A stretch of DNA of 64,000 nucleotides, from positions 1,641,729 to 1,705,728 of the forward strand of contig BPGV01000001.1 of assembly GCA_026003215.1 (NCBI GenBank), read 5' to 3'. This stretch comes from Bacteroidia bacterium. GTDB taxonomy: Bacteria > Bacteroidota > Bacteroidia > SpSt-205. Shown one piece after another: positions 13,711-21,888 of the stretch. The position numbers were made by a program, and so were the translations under genes. Position 1 is the stretch's first letter, and each line of letters starts with the position of its first letter. Under the pieces are notes generated by a model, which saw nothing but the letters and a program-made list of their open reading frames with translations, was not told the origin of the DNA and ran no database searches.

Positions 13711-15774
13711 CTACCTCAGGTGCTGGCTGAAGAACTGTTCTATCTCCCAATAGACCCTATAACGGTAAGCGGGCAGGCTATGGTTTTGGTTCGGGAAGAT
13801 GTGCCACGTTATGGGGGCGTCGGGCTGGGTGCGTAAGAGCTTTTCTAAGAAGCGGTAGGCATTTTGCACGTGGACGTTGTCGTCAGCATCGCCATGGATA
13901 AGGAGGGTGGGCACGCGGAGGGAGGTATTAGCGGGGGGAAGGGCGGTGCGTTCGTAGCCGGTGGGATTGTGCTCGGGCGTATCCATGAAGCGTTCGGTAT
14001 AGGCGGTATCGTACAGGCGCCAGTCAGTCACGGGGGCTACGGCCACAGCAGCAGCTAAGGCGTCTGGCGCCGCAAAGGCCAAGCGCAGCGCCATATACCC
14101 CCCATAACTCCATCCGAACGCGCCAACCTTGCCCACGTAAGGGAGACCTTTCAACCAGCGGAGGAAAGCCACCATATCCTCCGTCTCGGGCAGCCCCAGT
14201 TGCCGATAGATAGAGAAGCGTCTTTCAGGATAGAGGGCGGTGCCTCGACCGTCCATGCAGGCCACGAGATACCCCTGCTGGACCATGTAAGCCTGCCAGT
14301 AAAAGGGGAGATTCTTAAACTCGTCGCTCACCTGCTGTGAACCCGGGCCGCCGTAGAAGGTGAAAAGCACAGGATAGGAGCGGGTAGAGTCAAAGGGCTG
14401 AGGGAGGAGGAAGTAGCCCCACAGGTTCCCTGCTGGGCTGGGCACCTCCACGAAGCGCACTTGTACGGGCAAGCGCTGGTTTCGGAGGTGCGCGTTGAGG
14501 TCCGGGAGGGGTAGAGCTTTTTCAGGCGCATGCGCTGAACGTACCTCTTCTTTATAGGGGGAGTCGAAGCGGCTGTATAGGAGGTAGAGGACTTGGCTGG
14601 CGAGCTGGCCTTCGGCCCAGCCGGTAGCGGGCGTGAGCCAAACAGGAACAGGGTTTTTCTGGGTGAGGGGCAGGTATCCTACCCGTTGGTGGATGGGGGC
14701 TTCGCCAGCGGCGTGGAAGAAAAGCTTGCCGGCTGCACAGCCAATCAAGCTACGGAGGCCGGGCACTGTATATACGGCCAGGCGGCGGCCCTTGTAGTCG
14801 TAGCGCCAGATCTCGGCGGGACCTTTGCCGTTTGCCAGGTAATACAGCTCGGGCTGGTCCGGATTCCACACGATGAGGTGCCGGTCGTCCCAAGTGAAAA
14901 ACCCATCGGTGCTGTCTCGGAAAAATGGCGTCGGCGCCGCTTGGCCTACTTCGTAGCGGTAGAGGGTGAAGTGGTTTTGGGAGCGATTGAGATGCACGAA
15001 GTAGAGTTCATCGCCCATGGGGCTCCAGCTGAGCCAAGGAATGTAGCCGCCGGTACTGTCTATCCAGAGGCGGGTAGGTTGGCCTGTAGCGAGGGAGAGG
15101 AGATAGAGGCTTACGATAGGGTTGCGTTCGCCGGCCCGCGGGTAGCGCAGGGAGACGGTGAAGGGATAGCCCTTCCCGTGATAGGTGAGGGGGTAAGTAG
15201 GGGTGGCCCGGTTGTCCAAGACGAGGTAGGCGAGGTAGGCCCCCGAGGGCGATACCGCGAACGCCTTAGTGAAGCCGAACTCTTCTTCGTACAGCCAGTC
15301 GGTGGTACCTGCCCGTACGGGGCCCGTGTAGCGGGTGAGGGTATCCCAGTGTCCTTTTTCCGGGCGGAAAAGGTAGAGGTTAGCGGTATCGGCTGCGATG
15401 AGGGCTGTGCCTTGGGGGAGGGCTTCGGCTTCTTTCCAGTGGGTGCCGGGGAGGGAAAGGAGGCGCTCGCCTGCCTTCCAGCGCAGGGAGCCGTAGCTGG
15501 AGTGGCGGAAGCCCCACCGCAAGTTTTCCCAAGCTATCCACCCTTGCCCCCCTGGCATAGGCACCCAACGGTCAAAAGGCGTGACTTTGTCTAAGGTCTC
15601 AGCTTGGAGCGATGCCGATAGGCGGTAGATAGGGCCATTTTCGGCTTGGCCGTACCAGCCGTCTGACCCTTCCACCAGGTCATGGGTGTGGGCATAGTAG
15701 CGATACTCTCGCCAGAGGGCGGAGAGAGAGAGGGTTTGCCCCAAAAGTATACCTACCCCCAAAAGAAGTCGCAT
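13711..15774 (-). CDS. S9 family dipeptidyl-peptidase IV-like serine peptidase
   Basis: 687 residues with an N-terminal signal-like segment (MRLLLGVGILLGQTLSLSA), a DPP IV-type propeller (about 40-440) and a C-terminal alpha/beta hydrolase. The catalytic triad is visible: Ser in GWSYGGYMA (about 552), Asp in HGDADDNVH (about 624) and His in NQNHSLP (about 665). It should cleave dipeptides, often after Pro, from exported peptides in the periplasm. It is divergent from the T9SS cargo gene at 15883 with 108 bp between the starts. Confidence 0.9.
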   Translation of the reverse strand: MRLLLGVGILLGQTLSLSALWREYRYYAHTHDLVEGSDGWYGQAENGPIYRLSASLQAETLDKVTPFDRWVPMPGGQGWIAWENLRWGFRHSSYGSLRWKAGERLLSLPGTHWKEAEALPQGTALIAADTANLYLFRPEKGHWDTLTRYTGPVRAGTTDWLYEEEFGFTKAFAVSPSGAYLAYLVLDNRATPTYPLTYHGKGYPFTVSLRYPRAGERNPIVSLYLLSLATGQPTRLWIDSTGGYIPWLSWSPMGDELYFVHLNRSQNHFTLYRYEVGQAAPTPFFRDSTDGFFTWDDRHLIVWNPDQPELYYLANGKGPAEIWRYDYKGRRLAVYTVPGLRSLIGCAAGKLFFHAAGEAPIHQRVGYLPLTQKNPVPVWLTPATGWAEGQLASQVLYLLYSRFDSPYKEEVRSAHAPEKALPLPDLNAHLRNQRLPVQVRFVEVPSPAGNLWGYFLLPQPFDSTRSYPVLFTFYGGPGSQQVSDEFKNLPFYWQAYMVQQGYLVACMDGRGTALYPERRFSIYRQLGLPETEDMVAFLRWLKGLPYVGKVGAFGWSYGGYMALRLAFAAPDALAAAVAVAPVTDWRLYDTAYTERFMDTPEHNPTGYERTALPPANTSLRVPTLLIHGDADDNVHVQNAYRFLEKLLRTQPDAPITWHIFPNQNHSLPAYRYRVYWEIEQFFSQHLR

Positions 15775-15882
15775 AAGGCGAAAGTACGACTTAGGCGGGG
15801 CTATCTACCCTTCGGGCGCTATTTTTGCTCCCTGAGCCGCTGGCGAGCGAGTAAAAATAGTTCGCGTTGCATCTTTGTAGAG

Positions 15883-18525
15883 ATGAAGATATGCGGTGTC
15901 GTTTTCTTGTCTGGGCTGCTATGGGCGCAGGTGTATCCGGACAGTGTACTTATCCGATGGAAGGAGCAGGGGTATAACCCATTTGCCGCCCCTCCGCCGC
16001 CTGGAACCATACAGCCGCTCAATCTCCCTGAGTCGGATTGCAGCGGGGCTATCCGTATTTGCACCAATACCTACAGCTATCCGGGGGGTATCCCCTCTGC
16101 GGGTACCGTCTCCGAACTTGGTGGTTTAGGCCGAGGTACTTGCCTCTCAGGAGGAGAACATCGCAGCGTGTGGTTCATTTTTACGGTGCAGAGCAGTGGT
16201 ACGATGGGCTTTCTCCTCTGCCCGAATGATTCTACGGGCAATGATTATGACTTTGCCATGTGGGATGTGACAGGTCTGCAAGACCCTTGTAGCATTTTCC
16301 AAGGGACGGGGAACGTGCCGCCTCCCATACGCTGTAACTTTTCCACGCCGCGGGGGGTCACTACTTGTTGCGGGTTCCCCTCCAACTACTGCAGCACAAA
16401 GGGGCTCACCGGATTAGACCATACAAACCCGCAGCCAGGTATCCTTAGTTATGGCGCAGGTGGTCCTCCCGTTATGCCTGGGCTTAATGTCACAGCAGGG
16501 CAGACTTTCTTGCTCTTGATTGACAACTGGAGCAATAATAATGTGGGCTTTACGATACAGTTTTATGGTACGGCGCAGTATTTTGATGCGACGCCGCCGC
16601 AGCTCGATAGTGCGTATGTTTTTTGTAGCCCCAGCTACGACACGCAGCAGCCTTCTTTGAGCAAGCTGCGGGTACGGTTTGATGAGCTCATCAACATCAG
16701 TAGTGTAGCGGCGGATGGTTCAGACTTTGTGGTGGTGCATAATGCCACGAGTACTCAGGTGCCGGTGACGGCCGCTGCGTCCGTGAGTCCGCCCCAGACC
16801 AATTCGGTAGAGCTTACGTTAGGGCAGCTGCTCGTGCCGGGGCAGAGCTACACGGTATATGTAGGGTACAACCCGTCCGGCTCAGGTAGTCCTAATGGAC
16901 AGCCCGGCAGCGATGGCAATACCATTTCAGACCAGTGTGGGGTTAATGTCCCCATAGCTAACATTCCTCAGGGGAGTGGAGCGACCGCCTATGCTTTTAC
17001 GGTGCCGGATACGATGGAGGTACAAGTTACGCTCACACCGCCGCGCTGTGTGGGTACGCCCACGGGACAGATACAAGTGCAGGCCACAGGGCCTTTTGCC
17101 CCGTACCAATATGTGCTCCTTACAGGCAGTGGGACCGTGCCCCCTACAAGTGGATGGAGTACTACCGCTACGTGGACCAATCGAGCGGCTGGGACCTATA
17201 CTGTGTGGGTAAGGGACGCTCGGGGATGTATCCAACGGTGAGTAGTGCAGCTGCCAGACCCCCAACCGGTAGGCGTGGTGGTACTCGATTCGCTATTGTA
17301 CACCTGCGGGAGCGGGGGCTTTGTGCGCTTAGAGGGAACGGGCGGCACAGGGCCGTACGAGTTTAGTGTGCTTCCACCGTACCCCACCTGGCAGAGTAAT
17401 GGGTATTTTGGTGGGCTGGCTGCTGGAACTTACACCTTGCGGGTGCGGGACGCTAACGGGTGTATTGCTACGCGTACCATTGCCGTGCAGCAAGCACCCG
17501 CGCTTTCCGCCCAAGTGGTCACCATAGATACCGTGCGCTGCCATGGGGAGACGGGAGGCTTTGCTGTGCAAGGCGTAGGAGGAACCCCTCCTTTTAGCTA
17601 TGCGCTGATAGGCTTAGGCCAGGCTAATGCCACGGGTAGCTTTACTGGACTCCCTGCAGATACCTATTGGGTTGAGGTACGAGATGGCTTAGGTTGTCGT
17701 GAGACGCTGCAAGTGGTGCTACCACAGCCGGATAGCCTTGTTATTGCTGCGGCTCAGGTTATCCCTTCGGCGTGCAAGACCACTGCACAGGGAGCCATAC
17801 AGCTCACCGTACAGGGCGGTAATCCGCCCTATACCTTCACTTGGCGGGATAGCACGGGGGCGCCGCTGCCTGCTACTTCTGACCAGCTTACAGGCATACC
17901 TATCGGCTCGTACGCTGTCACTATCACCGACCGCAAGGGGTGTACCGTAGGGCCAGTTTCGTACCAAGTGGATTACACCTATCACGCTGCAGTACGCCGA
18001 TTTTCTTACGAAGTGGTAGAAGATTGCCCGAAAAAGCGTCTCCGTTACACTGTGGACGTAGAGGGCGTAGACCCGCTCACCTTTATTTGGACATGGGAGG
18101 ATGGGAGCCAGCAGACCACTACGCAGCCCATGGCCGAACGGGAATATAACCCTCTACAAGGGGGTACCTTGCCTGTGCACGTAGAGGTGCGGAGCGGTGG
18201 ACAGTGCGCCGTAGATACTCTGGTAGAAATACCTTTCACTGCCTGTTCAGGGCTTCTTATTCCCACCGCCTTTACGCCGAATGGCGATGGCATCAACGAC
18301 CTCTGGTATATACAAGCTTTGGGCTTCAAGCGCTATACCTTGATGATATTTGACCGGTGGGGCGCTCAAGTATGGACCAATGGCGGGGATATGACGAAGT
18401 TTTGGAATGGGCGCACCCAAAATGGAGAGGAGGTTCCAGAAGGGGTGTATGTGTTTTCTTTTGTGGGGACAGATAATAACGACAAGGCTGTCCAGCGTAC
18501 GGGTACGGTGACCCTCTTGCGATAG
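15883..18525 (+). pseudogene. T9SS type B cargo with SprB-like repeats, interrupted by an in-frame TGA
   Basis: Starts at ATG 15883 with a signal peptide (MKICGVVFLSGLLWAQ). An extracellular N-terminal domain follows (about 40-200), then a Big-like segment, four or more SprB-like repeats (each ending like AGTYTVWVRDARGC), and a gliding-motility-associated C-terminal sorting domain (FTPNGDGINDLW...IFDRWG, last ~85 residues). The frame is the same on both sides of a TGA at 17239-17241 (codon 453), between repeats; the aligned position in neighbouring repeats is an ordinary residue. So it is one gene of about 880 codons with a nonsense change. Truncation would remove the sorting signal. Sequencing error is possible. 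Confidence 0.85.
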
Positions 18526-18545
18526 GGGCAAAGCTGGCCCATGGG

Positions 18546-18585
18546 GGAGGGGGGTAGCTGTGAGCTATCCCCCTCCTTTCTTTTT
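18546..18585 (+). terminator. Rho-independent terminator after the SprB-repeat gene
   Basis: Stem of 14 bp with one G-T wobble (18546-18559 with 18563-18576), GTG loop, then TTTCTTTTT at 18577-18585. It lies 20 bp behind the stop at 18525. Confidence 0.85.
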
Positions 18586-18863
18586 ATGCGCTGTACTTGG
18601 CGGGGGGAGGGCGGCTGGGTCTGGCTTTTTATGAAGGGGTGGAGGCTAAGCTTGGTAGCTTGTTTTATTACGCTGAGAGGCGGCCCGCTGGAGTCTCCCA
18701 GTGGGTTCTCCATTAGGTAGAAGCCTGGCTGTTTGAAGAACTGTAAGGGTTGGGATGTTGGACTACCTTATTGTAGGCCATGTCAAGATAAGCTAAGGCG
18801 TATGCATTTATCCAAGGTTGTGAGCGGCTGTAGCAGCGCAGCGCGAAGGAGAGAGAAGAGATA
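18586..18863. other. Intergenic stretch between convergent genes, no gene recognised
   Basis: Between the two terminators of convergent T9SS cargo genes. No convincing coding frame, tRNA or repeat was seen. A weak GC-rich hairpin (CCCGCTGG...CCAGTGGG, about 18687-18709) is present. Confidence 0.5.
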
Positions 18864-18900
18864 CAAAATAAAAAGGGGCGCCTGCGCAGCAGGCGCCCCT
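18864..18900 (-). terminator. Rho-independent terminator of the T9SS type A cargo gene
   Basis: Perfect 12-bp GC-rich stem (18874-18885 with 18889-18900), 3-nt loop, followed on the minus strand by a T-rich run (complement of 18864-18873). It lies 22 bp behind the minus-strand stop. Confidence 0.9.
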
Positions 18901-18922
18901 GTCGTAGGAGGAGCTGAGGCGG

Positions 18923-21676
18923 CTATTCCACCAGCAGGCGGAGGGTAGCGGTCTCTTGTGGCGTGAGCACCTGTACGGTGTAGAGGCCGGCGGGGAGGGC
19001 GATAGAGAGCTGGGCCGGAAGATGGGTGACCGTGCGGTGCTCCACCAATCGTCCGTGCAGGTCTATCAAGCGAACCTCGGCAGATCCCGCATAGGTGGGG
19101 TGAGCCACCGTGAAGGTGCTGTGGGTAGGATTAGGATAGAGGGACCATGCCCCAGCAAGCGCTCCCGCGGGTAAAGAAGCGGTGGTGATGCTCACGGTTT
19201 GGCTTACGGTGTCGTTGCCGCAAGGGTTATAGGCGATGGCGGCGACAGTGTAGGTGCCATTAGCCGCGTAGGTGTGCGTGCCAGAGAGGCCGCTGGCGCT
19301 GGGGGTGGCATTCGGGAAGTCAAAGAACCACCGTACCGAATCGGCATCCGTGGCCGTAACGCTGTAGGTGATTTGGGCACCACTTGTCCCGATAGTCAGG
19401 CCGCTCAGCGAAGCTGGCCCTCCATAAACACGGAGGGAGCTGCTGTAGGAAGTGTATCCACAAGAGCTTTGTACGGATAGGCTTACGGTGTAAAGGCCGG
19501 GGGCAGCATAGGTATGAGATGCCGTCATGCTGGTGTCGGAAAGGCTATTTCCATCGCCGAAGAACCACTGAGCTGAATAGACGTCAGCATTAGTGCCGGT
19601 ACGACTGAAGGTCACTGGCTGTCCAACGCAGGCACTACCTGACGCTTGGAAGTGCGCTACGGCGCCATTGCCAGCAATGGTAATAGGATGGTACATCGTA
19701 TCATTGCCGCCACAGCCAATAGCCACCACCATAAGGGTAGTGGAAGCAGTAGGGGCAGGGAAAGACAGCGAGACCGAAGAGAAAGGCGGTGAAACCGTAG
19801 TCGCAGGGGCTTGGAATAGGAGGTTCGGGCCCGCATATACACGCACTTCTTGAATATGTTCTCCCGAAAGGGAACCGGACAGATTTTGGCCGGGGCAGGC
19901 ACTACTGGGAATGAATGTCCCTTGAATAGTAGCGGCCTCCGTAGAGATGAGGAGAGGCAGGCTTGCGTATCTCTTGCCACAGGGATAGCGGTATTCTAAG
20001 GTGAGGGTGGTGCCGCCAGCGGGTACAGAAACTGTGACCGTATCTCCCCACGCAAAAGTGCCTATTACCGTCCCATTAGGAAGTAGGTAGCGCACGCTAT
20101 CAGGAGCACCTACAAAAGGGAGTTGGAAGACCTGTACGTTGCCTCCGCCTGAGCACACTGTGCCTATTATTTGTGGGGAAGGGAGCGGTGTGTTAGGAGC
20201 CCCGTTAGGCACTTGTATGCTCACCGTGCCTGTATAAGAACCGCAGCTATTAGTGAGGGTATAGGAGAGGTTGTGGCTGCCGGGGGTAGTCGGCGCAGGG
20301 AAGAGCGTATCTAAGCTATAGCCATTGAAGGGATTTCCGCTATTGAGCCAGCTGGCTTGCCATTGGAGGGTAGCGCCTGCCTGCGATAGCGAGAAGTTAG
20401 TAGAAAAGAGGCTGACCTGGAAAGTCTGCCCCGGACATACGCTGGAAGGCGAGGCACTTCCGAAGGCGGAAGGAGTACCGGTGGTATTAGTGGGGGACCA
20501 TGAAATCACATCTTCTCGAGAGGCACAGGGTAGCTGTTGGCGAATCTTGATAGCCACCGGGAAAGTCGTGCCTGCCGGGAAAGTATGTTCTACAGAAGAG
20601 GCCCCCACATAGTCCCAAGAGCCGTCGTTCCCTATATCCCAGCTTACCAAGCCTTCTGCGGGGTACGCATACAAGCTAAGAGGGGTGCCTACGCAATAAG
20701 AAGAGGGGTAACTGGATAGAGAGGGTAGATTCAGGCTGCTGGGGCCATACACAGTAAAGGAAGCTGACGAAGTATTGGAGTTTCCGCAAGTATAGGTGAA
20801 GTAGCACTCGGCTGTGTAAGCGCCTGGCGTGGCACCTAAAGGCACGGTCCAAGTTACAGGAAGCGTGTTTCCGGTATAGATGATAGTATTAGCAGGGTCT
20901 TTTATCCGTACCACTACCCCTGTAGTATCGCCTACCTCGTAAGGGAAAGCAGGTTGGATGACGAGGGATTGCCCTGGGCAGACACCATTCGGGTTGGTAC
21001 TGATAGCGTAACCTGTGGCGCCTGGTGAGGTATAGTAAGTAGTGGTGTATGTGACACTTTGCCCGCAAGCGTAAGCTACTACCGCTACTTGCCAGGGGGA
21101 GGTGGCGGGAGCTGTCGCCGTAAAGGTGGTCTGGTTGCGAACCGTATCGGTAGGATTAGGCCCATAGCCTACCTTAAAGCTATCCGCCCCTGTAACTGTA
21201 AGTTGAAAGGCTACGGTGCTCCCTGGACAGAAAGTAGCCCCCACTCCGGGCGAGAGGGAGATAGAAGGACTACCCTTTATAATAAGGCTGCGCGCCAGGG
21301 CTACTGCTCCTGAAGGGGTGGCTACTCCCAAGAGCACACCCCCAGTACCAACGCTCAGGAAGGAGACCCCTATTTTACGCTTGTTTGGTATACCGTTAGC
21401 AGGAAATGGATACGGTGGTGCCGAAGTACCATCATATACGACGGTTCCGCTGTGGTTGTCCAGGACCCATTTCCAGGCGGTGATGCCTGCGGCAGCCATG
21501 CCTGTGGTGTCCACTATAAGCCAATACGTGTCTTGACACACGGGCGTGAGACCCACGGGACTGGCGCCGTTACCGGTGGAGTCTGCATACACATTCCAGT
21601 TTGTCCAGGGCGACTGTGCCCATACGAGGGTGCATAATGCACCGATGGCAAGCCATGTACTTCGTGAAGTACGCAT
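18923..21676 (-). CDS. T9SS type A cargo protein with PKD domains
   Basis: The start is set at ATG 21676 because the signal peptide (MRTSRSTWLAIGALCTLVWAQ) begins there; an upstream start at 21697 would put seven residues before it. The protein is about 917 residues, with several Ig/PKD-like beta modules rich in Ser, Thr, Pro and Gly. One clear PKD domain has WFFGDGNS...HTY near residue 730 and another follows it. The C-terminal ~80 residues match the type A sorting domain (WSLYPNPT...LIDLHGRLV...LPAGLYTVQVL). It should be secreted across the outer membrane by T9SS and retained on the surface. Binding target unknown. Confidence 0.9.
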   Translation of the reverse strand: MRTSRSTWLAIGALCTLVWAQSPWTNWNVYADSTGNGASPVGLTPVCQDTYWLIVDTTGMAAAGITAWKWVLDNHSGTVVYDGTSAPPYPFPANGIPNKRKIGVSFLSVGTGGVLLGVATPSGAVALARSLIIKGSPSISLSPGVGATFCPGSTVAFQLTVTGADSFKVGYGPNPTDTVRNQTTFTATAPATSPWQVAVVAYACGQSVTYTTTYYTSPGATGYAISTNPNGVCPGQSLVIQPAFPYEVGDTTGVVVRIKDPANTIIYTGNTLPVTWTVPLGATPGAYTAECYFTYTCGNSNTSSASFTVYGPSSLNLPSLSSYPSSYCVGTPLSLYAYPAEGLVSWDIGNDGSWDYVGASSVEHTFPAGTTFPVAIKIRQQLPCASREDVISWSPTNTTGTPSAFGSASPSSVCPGQTFQVSLFSTNFSLSQAGATLQWQASWLNSGNPFNGYSLDTLFPAPTTPGSHNLSYTLTNSCGSYTGTVSIQVPNGAPNTPLPSPQIIGTVCSGGGNVQVFQLPFVGAPDSVRYLLPNGTVIGTFAWGDTVTVSVPAGGTTLTLEYRYPCGKRYASLPLLISTEAATIQGTFIPSSACPGQNLSGSLSGEHIQEVRVYAGPNLLFQAPATTVSPPFSSVSLSFPAPTASTTLMVVAIGCGGNDTMYHPITIAGNGAVAHFQASGSACVGQPVTFSRTGTNADVYSAQWFFGDGNSLSDTSMTASHTYAAPGLYTVSLSVQSSCGYTSYSSSLRVYGGPASLSGLTIGTSGAQITYSVTATDADSVRWFFDFPNATPSASGLSGTHTYAANGTYTVAAIAYNPCGNDTVSQTVSITTASLPAGALAGAWSLYPNPTHSTFTVAHPTYAGSAEVRLIDLHGRLVEHRTVTHLPAQLSIALPAGLYTVQVLTPQETATLRLLVE

Positions 21677-21844
21677 ATTGCCAGTACTTCCTCGCAAGCA
21701 TCATACCTAATAGCGTGCTATGCCTCTCAGCTTTCAGCTGGACCTTCTTATAAAGCACTGATTGGTAAGCCATTAGACACTGATGGCAAAAAAAGTTTAG
21801 TTTTTTCTGGGGTAGCTTTGAGGGAGATGAGGTCCCGAGTCGCG

Positions 21845-21882
21845 GTAGAGCTTGTAAGCCTAAGCTTACAAGGAAGCTCTAC
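21845..21882. repeat. Interrupted inverted repeat overlapping the S9 peptidase promoter
   Basis: Left arm GTAGAGCT-TGTAAGC (21845-21859), 4-nt loop, right arm GCTTACA then AGGA bulge then AGCTCTAC (21864-21882). It is a 15-bp perfect complement apart from the 4-nt bulge. The right arm runs into the -7 box at 21880. It could be an operator; it lies upstream of the expected transcription start, so it is not an RNA leader structure for this gene. Confidence 0.65.
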
Positions 21883-21887
21883 CTTTG
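21880..21887 (+). promoter_or_regulatory. TAnnTTTG -7 box touching the S9 peptidase start
   Basis: TACCTTTG ends 1 nt before ATG 21889 (4 nt before a second ATG at 21892). If active, the mRNA must begin at or very near the start codon. Confidence 0.55.
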
Positions 21888-21888
21888 C

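Noticed and set aside
14593-15594. Long plus-strand open frame (333 codons) inside the S9 peptidase gene
   Set aside because: It is the antisense shadow of a clear DPP IV-like gene; composition is Gly/Val/Glu-biased as expected from antisense of GC-rich codons, and it has no family features.
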